Shown here one piece after another: positions 16,242 through 25,097 of a stretch of 64,000 nucleotides of DNA. The stretch covers positions 22,934 to 86,933 of the forward strand of contig URAZ01000009.1 in NCBI GenBank assembly GCA_900545925.1, given 5' to 3'. Below the pieces are notes generated by a model that was given only the letters and a program-made list of their open reading frames with translations, had not been told where the DNA came from and made no database searches. Within the stretch, counting starts at the first letter, position 1, and every line of letters starts with the position of its first letter. A program made the position numbers and the translations under genes. The DNA is from an uncultured Eubacteriales bacterium (GTDB lineage: Bacteria > Bacillota > Clostridia > Oscillospirales > Oscillospiraceae).

Positions 16242-16709
16242 TGCGAACGCCGTATTTTCTATTTTAGTACGGCACGGTGAGCAAAGTGTAATACTGCTCA
16301 ATTTTACAATTTCATATCGTTGGTTTTTGTTTGCTGAGGATGTGTAATCACAGGTCGCGGCCATGTTTGGACTGAGCTTGTGATGAAAGAGGAAGGCTGT
16401 GCGCATTGGGAGTGTGCGCGGCTGCTCGCCCGGAGCCGTAAGGATGAGCAAGATTCCAAAGTGATCTGAGGGAAAGCGTAAGACAGCGCTTGTTCGCAGG
16501 TCATGTGGCCGAAAGGCCGCCATTGTGGGGTTTCCCATGAGAAGGTAGGAATCAGAGCGCGGATGCGATCTGCATCCATAGTCCGAGTCGGAAGAATCGC
16601 TATTCTCACTGCATGGGATGCTGTCTGTTTTATGATCCCGCGCTGTGCAGGAGGTAAACAAAAACGTATGGTAAGCGGCACGATGATCTGCTTATCGTAC
16701 TTGGCACGG

Positions 16710-16752
16710 GCGTCAATTTGTTTCTCCATTACGGAACAAATGGCGCTTTTTT
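16710..16752 (+). terminator. Strong terminator ending the non-coding transcript
   Basis: A 14-bp stem with one bulged A (about 16708-16722 with 16733-16746) closing on an 8-9 base loop, then tttttt. It lies about 70 bp before the next start codon. Confidence 0.85.
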
Positions 16753-16820
16753 GTATGTGCCAAATCCAGATTATCCTACTACGGGGATGGTATGCGAAAA
16801 AGTACGATAGGAGGAGCATC

Positions 16821-17168
16821 ATGCACGACGAACAGCAACGCCAGCCGGACGCGCGTACCCAGCAGGTTCTGGGCCGCGTCAGACGCATCATCATCAAAAA
16901 GAACACCCAGTTTATTCTCGACCACCAGCACGACAGCCTTGCGGCGCTGTCATTGTACCTGCGGGACTGCATGGAGGACATCGGCCATCCGCCCGCGCGG
17001 GTAGAGGTCATCGGCGGAGATTTCCTTGAATACCGCTTTGGCTCGTGGCAAAAGGCGCTGCGCAGTGTCTACGACGGCAAAGCCGCCGAATTCCTGAAAA
17101 ATCCCCCGTCGTTTGCGAACCGGAAGATCGTGCGTGACCTCTGCGCGGCAGCGGGGGTGCGGCTATGA
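16821..17168 (+). CDS. Homing-endonuclease-associated repeat protein, copy 1
   Basis: 115 residues, ribosome binding site aggagg. After a basic N-terminus, residues about 40-78 (YLRDCMEDIGHPP, then GGDFLEYRFGSWQKALRSV) match the pattern of the homing-endonuclease-associated repeat, a small helical DNA-binding module defined by RFGSWxxAL. No nuclease motif (HNH or GIY-YIG) is present. It overlaps the next gene by 4 bp, and that gene is a paralogue with the same module. It lies directly after the structured non-coding region. Probable DNA-binding protein; function unknown. Confidence 0.7.
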   Translation: MHDEQQRQPDARTQQVLGRVRRIIIKKNTQFILDHQHDSLAALSLYLRDCMEDIGHPPARVEVIGGDFLEYRFGSWQKALRSVYDGKAAEFLKNPPSFANRKIVRDLCAAAGVRL

Positions 17169-17620
17169 AGGACAAGCCGTTTTATTATCAGGATAACCGG
17201 GCGCTGCACGAACGGAAAATGAACGAGGCTGCGCGGTTGGAGATATCCCGCCGGAACATTGAATTCATACTGGAGCACCAGAAGGATTCGGCGGCAGAGC
17301 TTGCCAACTACCTGCGGCGATGTCAGGCAGAGCTGGGGCACGTCCCGGCGCAGTCGGAAGTCCTCGGCGGCGATCTGCTGGCCCTTCGCTTCGGCTCGTG
17401 GGTCAACGCGCTGGCATACAGCGGCTTTCCGGTCAGCACTGGCCCGGCCGTGAGCAATTTCCCGCTGGAACGGACAGCGCTGTTCCAGGCGGAGTACGAA
17501 CGCCAGTCCGCGCTGCACGCGCAGGCGAAAAAAGACCGTAAAAAAGCGGTCGAAGCCGCTCGGCGCGAACAGAAGTCCGAGAAAAAGCGCGCGGCAAAGG
17601 CCGCCGAAGTGCAAACATAG
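17165..17620 (+). CDS. Homing-endonuclease-associated repeat protein, copy 2
   Basis: 151 residues, ATGA overlap with copy 1. Residues about 42-82 repeat the same module (YLRRCQAELGHVPAQSEVLGG, then LRFGSWVNALAYSGF). It also shares FILEHQKDS with FILDHQHDS of copy 1, so the two arose by duplication. The C-terminus is a highly charged Lys/Arg/Ala/Glu helix (about 110-151), typical of a nucleic-acid-binding or coiled-coil tail. No catalytic domain is present. Confidence 0.72.
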   Translation: MKDKPFYYQDNRALHERKMNEAARLEISRRNIEFILEHQKDSAAELANYLRRCQAELGHVPAQSEVLGGDLLALRFGSWVNALAYSGFPVSTGPAVSNFPLERTALFQAEYERQSALHAQAKKDRKKAVEAARREQKSEKKRAAKAAEVQT

Positions 17621-17669
17621 ATTTTCTTTCAAAGAATATGAAATCTATTTGGAGAAAGGAAATCACAGG

Positions 17670-17966
17670 ATGAAAAAACGGAAGACCCCCATTCAAGGAA
17701 AAGGCCGCCGGTTCCGGGCTGACCTCTGGCTGGATGAAAAAATCACCGGGCGGACGCTGAATGCGCTGCAGATGCGCGGCATCAAGTTCCCCGATGGCTG
17801 GAATCCCCGGAAAACGCCGGAGTTCAAGCAGGAATACCAACTCCAGCTGACGCAGTTCCGTCAGCAGCAGGCGGCAAAGAAAACTGCGAAAAAGGAAACG
17901 CAGCAGGCAGCGCAGAAGCAGGCGGAATCGCCTGCGGCCGCGCCGGAAACAGCGCTGCCCCAATAA
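17670..17966 (+). CDS. Small basic protein, unknown
   Basis: 98 residues from ATG at 17670 behind gagaaagga. The N-terminus is basic (KKRKTPIQGKGRRFRADLWLDEK), the middle contains LQMRGIKFPDGWNPRKTPEF, and the end is a Gln/Ala/Lys-rich low-complexity helix. Likely third gene of the same unit as the two repeat-module proteins. The family is not recognised. Confidence 0.6.
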   Translation: MKKRKTPIQGKGRRFRADLWLDEKITGRTLNALQMRGIKFPDGWNPRKTPEFKQEYQLQLTQFRQQQAAKKTAKKETQQAAQKQAESPAAAPETALPQ

Positions 17967-18058
17967 TAATGTATGCCAATCTGAAACGGACAGATTTGCA
18001 GATAGATGTGTGTCTCATCCCCCTGAGATTCGCTTCATTGTGCGTCACAGACGCAAGG

Positions 18059-18100
18059 CCCCGGCTCTGCGCGGGAACACAGAGCCGGGGAACCCCCTTT
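18059..18100 (+). other. Strong hairpin in the 18.0-18.2 kb intergenic region
   Basis: A perfect 11-bp stem (18059-18069 with 18080-18090) with a 10-base loop, followed by aaccccctttc. It may end the 16.8-18.0 kb unit or form part of a leader to the secreted protein. A second stem, gttcctc/gaggaac, lies at 18163-18196. I found no match to a cobalamin or other known riboswitch consensus in this 264-bp region. Confidence 0.5.
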
Positions 18101-18230
18101 CGCATATCCGACAATATTGGTGTTTACAGCATCCGGCTGTGACATAGACCCGATGCAGAGCTGTTCCTCGGCTGCATTAAGGAGTACGTGAGGAACGAAA
18201 ATATCTGCAATAGGAAAGGAGTTTCTGATT

Positions 18231-20048
18231 ATGAAACGAACTGGCAGAATTTTAGCGCTTGTGCTGGCACTGGCAATGCTGTTCTCCGTAACAGTATTCG
18301 CTGACTGGACAGTCTACGGTGGCAACGATAACCACAATAGTGTGGTTACTGAAGCCCCCACCAGCACATCCCCCACAGTGAAGGAAATCAACCTTTTGAA
18401 CTCCGGCTCCGGCTGGGACGGCGTTGACAATGTTCCGGTCATGAGTACCATCGGCTCGACGACCTATGCGTTTGTCATGTACGACGGTCATGCAGCAGGC
18501 GCTACGCTTGCCCGTATCAACTGCAACAATGTGATTGCGGGTACGGAAACCAGCGCATACAACCTCAAAATCAACGATTCCAAGACCTTCCAGCTTGCAA
18601 CTCCGCTGCTGACGAAGGGTACGGCTGCTGATGGCTCCGGCGATGCGATTTATGTTGCATCCACGTCCGCTGCCGAGCGGCTGGCCGCTCTGAACGACGA
18701 CGCATGGACTGTTTCCGGCGGCTCCAAATCCGGCAGCAACGCTGTTGTCCCCACGTCCACGACCAACACGACTGTGACCCTGCAGCAGACTGGCGTTGAC
18801 TTCAATTCGGACGACACGCTGCGTCTGTCCCTCGGTGTCTATCTTGGCACCAGCTCGGCTGCCCGTGCCAACGTGAAGGTTCGCGCCTATATCAATGGCA
18901 CGCAGCTCAATGTAATCAATAACGGCACCTCCACAACGACGGCGGTCGATGAAGTCGTCTTCACAACGAGTGACGCTCCGACGGAGGATACGACCAACAA
19001 TACCGGCTACTATCACTACTACAACGTCAACCTCGCTACCACGGATGGCCTGACGCTGAGCAGCAACAGCACGGTCAAGTTCGAGGTGGAAATCGTCAGC
19101 GTGAACAGCAGCGTCAGCGGCCTGAAGATTCAGGATCCCAGCGTTCTGCGCAATGGCGGCTCCATCGCCCGTATTACCAATCTGTATACGACCCCGACGC
19201 TCGACGGCACGTTCCAGCCGACAGTGGACGGTGCGACGCTGAAGGTCACGCAGCAGATCAACACGCCGATCACCACGGACGGCACCTACATCTACTACGG
19301 CTCCTGGAGCGGCAATAGTGCTGGTCACTATTACCAAACCAAAATCAGCGATGGCACCACCAAGGTGTTCACCCCGGATGCGTATGGCTTCTACTGGGCC
19401 GGTGCTGTCTCTGATGGCACGAATGTCTACTTCGGCGGCGACAACGGCAAGCTTTACTGGCGGTCGATTAACGCATTTGACACGACCGGTGGTTATTACG
19501 ACCTCAAGCTGGAAGAAAGCGAGGCCGGTAATGTCCGCTCCTCGATCATGCTAGACGATGGATATCTGTACTTTACGTCGCAGGGCGGCTTCGTGTGGTG
19601 CTGCCTCTTTGATCCTGGCTCTAATCAGCTGGCGGTAGAATGGTCCCTGGATATTGGTGTCAAGTCCACCTCCACCCCGACGAAGGTCGGCAACCGTCTC
19701 TATGTCGGCGTTTATCCGGGCTTCAACAACGGCGCGCTCTTCTGCGTGAATACGTTAACGCAGGAATTCACTCAGGTCATCCCCTACAATGCAAGTGTGA
19801 ACAACCAGATGCCGATTCAGAGCTCTATCGTTGTGAAGGGCGACGGCACCGGCACGGACTACCTCTATTTCAACACCAATTCCGGCTCGGGCGCTGGAGT
19901 CTGCTATAAGTTTGACGGCACGACCGGCACGCAGGTCTGGGCAACTGATGCAGATACCTATGCGTTGGGCGGCATGGCGATCGACAATGGCTACGCCGTG
20001 TTCGGCAACGACTACAACCATCTGTATGTTGTCCATGATCCGGCATAA
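18231..20048 (+). CDS. Secreted PQQ-like beta-propeller protein
   Basis: 605 residues with ribosome binding site aaaggag. A signal peptide (about 1-24, cleavage after VFA) leads into a Thr/Ser/Asn-rich, cysteine-poor extracellular protein. Repeated blade-like segments resemble PQQ/WD-type propellers: YGGNDNHN near the start, then FYWAGAVSDGTNVYFGG, DGYLYFTSQGG and STSTPTKVGNRLYVGV. The later segments are paralogous to the C-terminal propeller of the protein at 33156. There is no membrane or cell-wall anchor, so it is probably released or held by a partner. It is its own unit, with a terminator downstream. Probable ligand-binding or structural role; no catalytic residues recognised. Confidence 0.78.
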   Translation: MKRTGRILALVLALAMLFSVTVFADWTVYGGNDNHNSVVTEAPTSTSPTVKEINLLNSGSGWDGVDNVPVMSTIGSTTYAFVMYDGHAAGATLARINCNNVIAGTETSAYNLKINDSKTFQLATPLLTKGTAADGSGDAIYVASTSAAERLAALNDDAWTVSGGSKSGSNAVVPTSTTNTTVTLQQTGVDFNSDDTLRLSLGVYLGTSSAARANVKVRAYINGTQLNVINNGTSTTTAVDEVVFTTSDAPTEDTTNNTGYYHYYNVNLATTDGLTLSSNSTVKFEVEIVSVNSSVSGLKIQDPSVLRNGGSIARITNLYTTPTLDGTFQPTVDGATLKVTQQINTPITTDGTYIYYGSWSGNSAGHYYQTKISDGTTKVFTPDAYGFYWAGAVSDGTNVYFGGDNGKLYWRSINAFDTTGGYYDLKLEESEAGNVRSSIMLDDGYLYFTSQGGFVWCCLFDPGSNQLAVEWSLDIGVKSTSTPTKVGNRLYVGVYPGFNNGALFCVNTLTQEFTQVIPYNASVNNQMPIQSSIVVKGDGTGTDYLYFNTNSGSGAGVCYKFDGTTGTQVWATDADTYALGGMAIDNGYAVFGNDYNHLYVVHDPA

Positions 20049-20093
20049 AGCATTAGAAACCAAATCCTTAATTAACATTGCAACAGCATAATG

Positions 20094-20161
20094 TGGCCGG
20101 ACATCGGCCGTCGTTTGCACGCCTTCGCTGACAGACAGGCGTTCGGTGTCCGGCCATTTTG
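20094..20161 (+). terminator. Branched terminator after the propeller gene
   Basis: An outer 10-bp perfect stem (20094-20103 with 20147-20156) encloses an inner acgcct/aggcgt hairpin and is followed by tttt. Confidence 0.75.
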
Positions 20162-20225
20162 CTGCCCATGCTTCCTGCGGCGCTGTGCCGCGGGAAACAT
20201 GGGATACGAAAGAAGACGGAGGAAG

Positions 20226-23200
20226 GTGAAGAAAATCAAAAAGCAAAGAATAATTGGTCTTCTTTTGATTTTATGCCTGTTTATATCATCGCTGTCACTC
20301 CTGGCTTTTGCCGCGGAACCGACAAAGCAGCAGATTCTTGTGGTGGTTGATCTCAGCGATTATCAGGGAGACATAACCGGAGCGATTAAGCTCGGAAACA
20401 GTGAAGTGGAGTTAACCGCTGGTCAGAGAAATGAGTTCCTGATTCCGAGTGCAGGATTTTCGACGAGCAGTGTAACGTTAACGGATTTCCCGGCAGGGGA
20501 ACAGACGGAGAATTACAACTGCTGGACTGTAAGTGGTCTGGCCGAAGGTTTTACCAGATTCAGTTCTTCGGATCATACTTATAGTATCCATGCAATGACG
20601 ACAAGGGATTCCCCTGTCATAACCATGCAGGGCAATACATTAACCTTTGTATCCGGTACTCGGTTGTCCATTCTCAGACGAAAAGACACCAGTTGGGGCG
20701 GCGGAACGACCGTAACCATTTCACCCAAAGCCCCAGCCAAGGTCGACAACGTTTCCGCGGTATCCAGCGATGAATCAAAGGGTACCGCTGGTGTTATGTA
20801 TAAAAAGGGAAGCACCTATGGCGTTCTCGCAAAATCAGCCGCTGGATATGCTTTTGACTATTGGCTGCGGGACAATGCAGAAGACACGGCTGCAAACCAC
20901 CTGCGGGAAAATCCATATATGGTTGAGACAACGGAAGCGGCTTCATTTGTTGCGTACTTCCGGGAGCCATATCATGTAACGGTTCGTGCGGAAATTTCAT
21001 CGGCCGGTACACAGACTGCCGAATATGTCAATTCCCAAAACGGTGCAGATCAGTGGAGACTTTCTGCAACACCTGCGGATGGATATGAGTTTGATCATTG
21101 GTCTCAGAATGACACCTTTATCTCATCAGAAAATCCATATACAGCAAATGTAACAGCAAACACAGAGTTTACTGCTCATTACCGTTTGGCGACCCTTGAT
21201 TTGCTGGACGGTGCTTATTTAGAGAGCAGAACATCTAGCACAAACATTATCAACCCTGGCTGGGGCGGAACGCGGGACGTTATGGCGCCGTATGTGGGCA
21301 CAAGGGCGACGCTTTATGTACCGTTCAAGGTGTCTGCGGCGATACCTATGCCGAAACTGCAGATGGATGTTTATACCGCATCCGGGACGCTTGTGACAAG
21401 CCAGACCATAGGAACAAGAAACACCTTACGCGCTGGCAATAATAATACAGCCTATATTACGCTCGATTCGGTCCCAAACACCAGTGCGCTGAAGGTGCAC
21501 GCGACGCTGCGCACGACGGCCGGTACGCTGGATCCGGTGGAAAAGACCTACGAGATCGCGGTAAACAACAATGTGGCAGCAAACGACCATTATGGCTATC
21601 TGACCACGCCGAAGTACAATCAGGACGATCAGGGCAATACCGCAGATGCCGGCCCCAACATTGCGGGCGTTTATACGCGCGTGAATGCAGTGACGAAGGA
21701 GCTGGAGGCGTATTTCTACGGCAAGAACGGCATTTGCTCATGGGATGAGACCGGCGTGCAGGATCTCAAGGGCATAGGCAGCGGTCTGCCGACTATGATC
21801 CCGAAGATGGCATATAACGGTGTGATCGCGGTCGGTCCGGATGGCGACGACGGCCTGATTGCCGCAGTTGAGGTCATTCCGTTCAGAATCGATAAGGTTT
21901 CTACGCCCGGCTATGATGCGGACAGCGGAACCGGTACGCCCATGGGCAACGAGTTCCTCTATCGCTGGGACAGCGAGCAGGAGACATGGACCATGATCCC
22001 GGACTCCTGCTTCTCGATGTATGTAAAGGACAACGAAGAAAAATGGAACTTTGCGGATCCGCGGAGCTCCGGCTCGGCGGTTCTGATCCTGTCCGGCACG
22101 GATATCTGGCAGAATCTGTACCATTGGAACGGCACAGCATGGAGCACGCATGGCTACAGCTTCAATTCCTTTGCACAGTTTTCTGCAGTTGACGCATGGG
22201 CCGGGTCTGAAAACGGTCTGTATCATTATGACGGCTCCGCATGGGAGTCCGTCACAACGACGTCTGCGGAGATCGTCAGCCAGTCCCCCGGCTATCTGCT
22301 GCTGAAGACCGGCACCTATACCTACCAGCGCTTCAGCACAGAGAGCAAAACAGCAGAGGATCTGCCGTCACTGGCCGATATGCCGAGAGTCGATGCGCAA
22401 AGAACCGGCATGGCACTCGACCAGTTCGGTGAGGTATATGCGTTCTTTGGCGGCCGACAGGTCTATACGAACATCTATGCAGATACCGATACGTTCAAGC
22501 TCGTGGACGGCCAGTGGCAGCTGCAGCAGATCAGCGCCTATAATGACCCGAACGAAACGACCTACGACAAGAAGATCCGCCCGGCTGGTGTCACCGCCGG
22601 CACGGCTCCCCTTTCCGGTCTCAGCTTCCTCTATGGCCCGCGTGGTGCCGGTGCGCTCTATATGTATGCCACGCAGCAGGGCACGATCACCTTTGACGCC
22701 AACGGCGGCACACTGAGCAGCAGCACAGCGCTGACCGGGACGGTACACGATGAGATTGACGAGAGCAAGGTGCCGAGCGCATCCTACTCCGGCAAGTCGT
22801 TCATGGGCTGGTACTACACCAAGGACGGCTCCGGCGAAAAGTGGGATCCGACCACGGCACGCATGCCTTACGGCGAGGTCACGCTGTACGCATTCTGGGG
22901 CGATGGCAATGACCTGACCTACCACAGAGAAGCGGCGCTCAAGAGCCTGAAAAAGCAGTTCGACAAGTACACGGAATCGGACTACTCCGCTGAAAAGTGG
23001 CAGAAGCTCGTGGCCGCTTACGAACAGGGTATCGAGGACATCAACAACGCCGGCCCCGCAGAGGGCGAGTATCCCGAAAACAACATCATCGACGCGCTCA
23101 ACAAGGCACTGGCGGCCATGCAGGCCATCACGCCGGATCGCGTTGGCAAGATTGACGTTGTTGTTTCCATGGATGCACAGACGCTGACGCTTGGCTACTT

Positions 23201-24905
23201 CATTAAACCCACCATTGTTACGGTGGACAAGAACACGCCGGCAAGCGTCGTCATCAGCGATCTGATCATCGAAACCCTGAAGGAGAAATACGGTGATATC
23301 GGCTGGGAGCCGTACCAGACCTATCACGAAAGCGAACCGGATAAGACCTGCGCCTATATGCACACCGGTACGCTGACGGACAGCTTCTATCTGGCACAGG
23401 TTTACTGGCCCGGTCAGGAAAACGCATTTGTTCCGAAGTACATCACGGATTCCGCAGGCGCGATTGACTACGATAAGTACAATACCGGCAACTATCTCGG
23501 TGAGTTCGATTATCACCAGATGTCCGGCTGGATGTACTCCATCAGCAATGTCAATGACAGCGATCTGCCCTCCTTCCCGGGTGTCGGTGCAGCCAACTGG
23601 CAGATGTCCGATGGCGATGTCATGCGCTGGCAGTTCACGGTTTGGGGATACGGCGCCGACCTGAATGCTGATAACTCTGCATGGGGTCAGCCCAGTATCA
23701 CTGGCGACAGCGGCGACAAGACAGAGCTGACGGTTATGATTGCGGAACTGCGTCAGACCTACGGAGATGACTTGCTGGGAAGCAATGAGACGTATCTGGA
23801 TGTGTTTGACAATACGCTCTGCGACCCGTTAGCAAATACCGAAAAGCTCAAAGCCGCAGTTGCCAAGCGCGCTCAGATTGAAGAAGAACTTGCAGATGCT
23901 TATGCCGCGAAGAAGGCAAATCAGGCAATCGAGGATATTGGCTTGCCTGAAAATGTCACGCTTGAGAGCAAGGCCGCCATTGAAGCCGCCCGTGCAGCAT
24001 ATGATGCACTGACGGACGCGCAGAAGGAGATCTTCCAGAAGAAGTATCCTGAAGCACTGGCAAATCTGGAAGCAGCTGAAGCACGCTATGAGGAACTGAA
24101 GCAGCAGGCAGAGCAGGAAGAGATCGACAAGGCTGCGGCACAGGAAGTTATCAAGCTGATTGATGATATCGGCGGTGTTGATTCTGTTACAAGCAGCAGC
24201 GGCCCGAAGATTGAAAAGGCACGCAAGGCTTATGACGCGCTGACCGATGCGCAGAAGGCACTTGTCACCAACTATGATGTCCTTCTCGCTTGCGAAAAGG
24301 CATACGCTGATCTTCCGAATCCGCCTACGCCGCCTACACCTCCCACTCCGTCGAAGCCCACCACACCGAGCAAGCCGAAGGACGACAAGCCTACCACGGG
24401 TGCCTCGTTCACGGATGTCCCGGCTGGCAGCTGGTATGAAGATGCTGTGAATTATGTCTCTGAAAAGGGCCTCATGAACGGCACCTCCAAGAACGGCTTC
24501 AGCCCGAATGCCACCACCACGCGCGGCATGATCGTCACGATCCTTGCCCGTGTCGAGGGCGTGAACACGAATGGCACGCCGTGGTATGCGGCAGGCCAGA
24601 AGTGGGCGATGGACAACGGCATTTCGGACGGCACCAACATGCCGGGCGTTATCACCCGTGAGCAGATGGCGACGATCCTGTACCGCTACGCGAAGCAGAA
24701 GGGTTACGACGTGAGCAAATCCGCCGCCCTGACTGCATTCTCCGATGCGGACAAGGTCAGCGGATATGCGGCAGAGGCCATGCAGTGGGCAGTCGCCGAA
24801 GGGCTCCTTCAGGGCTCGAACGGCAAGCTGAACCCGCAGGGCTCCGCCACCCGCGCACAGGTTGCGACCATCCTCATGCGCTTCATGGAAAAATTCGCAA
24901 AATGA
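20226..24905 (+). CDS. S-layer-anchored surface protein with DUF4430 domain
   Basis: About 1559 residues from GTG at 20226. A ggagga lies very close, so an ATG at 20199 is an alternative start. A signal peptide (about 5-30) is followed by InlB B-repeat-like segments (GYEFDHWSQNDTF and similar, about 245-320) and a long middle region. A DUF4430 domain (about 970-1150) carries the typical SGWMYSI and a closing DGDVMRWQF. Alanine-rich helical repeats with ALTDAQK follow (about 1250-1360), then a Pro/Thr linker and three SLH motifs (about 1390-1559). SLH motifs bind pyruvylated wall polymer, so the DUF4430 domain is displayed on the cell surface. DUF4430 is the fold of the transcobalamin C-terminal domain. 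Confidence 0.88.
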   Translation: MKKIKKQRIIGLLLILCLFISSLSLLAFAAEPTKQQILVVVDLSDYQGDITGAIKLGNSEVELTAGQRNEFLIPSAGFSTSSVTLTDFPAGEQTENYNCWTVSGLAEGFTRFSSSDHTYSIHAMTTRDSPVITMQGNTLTFVSGTRLSILRRKDTSWGGGTTVTISPKAPAKVDNVSAVSSDESKGTAGVMYKKGSTYGVLAKSAAGYAFDYWLRDNAEDTAANHLRENPYMVETTEAASFVAYFREPYHVTVRAEISSAGTQTAEYVNSQNGADQWRLSATPADGYEFDHWSQNDTFISSENPYTANVTANTEFTAHYRLATLDLLDGAYLESRTSSTNIINPGWGGTRDVMAPYVGTRATLYVPFKVSAAIPMPKLQMDVYTASGTLVTSQTIGTRNTLRAGNNNTAYITLDSVPNTSALKVHATLRTTAGTLDPVEKTYEIAVNNNVAANDHYGYLTTPKYNQDDQGNTADAGPNIAGVYTRVNAVTKELEAYFYGKNGICSWDETGVQDLKGIGSGLPTMIPKMAYNGVIAVGPDGDDGLIAAVEVIPFRIDKVSTPGYDADSGTGTPMGNEFLYRWDSEQETWTMIPDSCFSMYVKDNEEKWNFADPRSSGSAVLILSGTDIWQNLYHWNGTAWSTHGYSFNSFAQFSAVDAWAGSENGLYHYDGSAWESVTTTSAEIVSQSPGYLLLKTGTYTYQRFSTESKTAEDLPSLADMPRVDAQRTGMALDQFGEVYAFFGGRQVYTNIYADTDTFKLVDGQWQLQQISAYNDPNETTYDKKIRPAGVTAGTAPLSGLSFLYGPRGAGALYMYATQQGTITFDANGGTLSSSTALTGTVHDEIDESKVPSASYSGKSFMGWYYTKDGSGEKWDPTTARMPYGEVTLYAFWGDGNDLTYHREAALKSLKKQFDKYTESDYSAEKWQKLVAAYEQGIEDINNAGPAEGEYPENNIIDALNKALAAMQAITPDRVGKIDVVVSMDAQTLTLGYFIKPTIVTVDKNTPASVVISDLIIETLKEKYGDIGWEPYQTYHESEPDKTCAYMHTGTLTDSFYLAQVYWPGQENAFVPKYITDSAGAIDYDKYNTGNYLGEFDYHQMSGWMYSISNVNDSDLPSFPGVGAANWQMSDGDVMRWQFTVWGYGADLNADNSAWGQPSITGDSGDKTELTVMIAELRQTYGDDLLGSNETYLDVFDNTLCDPLANTEKLKAAVAKRAQIEEELADAYAAKKANQAIEDIGLPENVTLESKAAIEAARAAYDALTDAQKEIFQKKYPEALANLEAAEARYEELKQQAEQEEIDKAAAQEVIKLIDDIGGVDSVTSSSGPKIEKARKAYDALTDAQKALVTNYDVLLACEKAYADLPNPPTPPTPPTPSKPTTPSKPKDDKPTTGASFTDVPAGSWYEDAVNYVSEKGLMNGTSKNGFSPNATTTRGMIVTILARVEGVNTNGTPWYAAGQKWAMDNGISDGTNMPGVITREQMATILYRYAKQKGYDVSKSAALTAFSDADKVSGYAAEAMQWAVAEGLLQGSNGKLNPQGSATRAQVATILMRFMEKFAK

Positions 24906-24958
24906 AACACACAGTCCAACGTTCTGAATTGAATATTGGATAACCACCTCAAGCTGGG

Positions 24959-24990
24959 CGGTTCCACGCCGTTTTTTCGGCGTGGAACCG
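24959..24990 (+). other. Perfect hairpin with T6 loop
   Basis: A 13-bp perfect stem (24959-24971 with 24978-24990) around a TTTTTT loop, between the SLH protein and the large operon that starts at 25098. There is no T-run after the stem, so it is not a normal terminator. Confidence 0.55.
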
Positions 24991-25097
24991 TGCGGCTTAT
25001 CTGTGTATTTTAGGGCATCTTTAGAATATACGGATAAACCGCACATAGGTGCGAATTTTGGCAAGGGGGAAGCCCTTTTCCCGGAGGGCGAACACAC

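Larger units (their letters stand above)
16185..16752 (+). ncRNA. Candidate structured non-coding RNA or long leader (about 570 nt)
   Basis: No convincing gene lies between 16012 and 16821. The stretch has a consensus promoter at one end and a strong terminator at the other. Hairpins seen include gccgta/tacggc (near 16250-16275), a 7-bp stem around 16400-16420, a ggcc-GAAA-ggcc tetraloop hairpin (about 16507-16518), agaat/attct (near 16592), a long-range helix (16556-16562 with 16638-16644) and an 11-bp stem (16666-16676 with 16690-16700). It may be a stand-alone RNA of the large ornate class or an attenuated leader for the genes at 16821. I do not recognise the family. Confidence 0.6.

Noticed and set aside
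16556..16600. Group I intron core (catagtcc resembling the conserved S segment)
   Set aside because: The matching R-segment strand that should pair with it is absent, and no exon or split gene flanks the region.
18000..18230. Cobalamin or cyclic-di-GMP riboswitch upstream of the surface island
   Set aside because: gacgcaaggcc resembles part of a cyclic-di-GMP-I motif, but the partner helices and tetraloop-receptor are missing; no B12-box consensus is seen.
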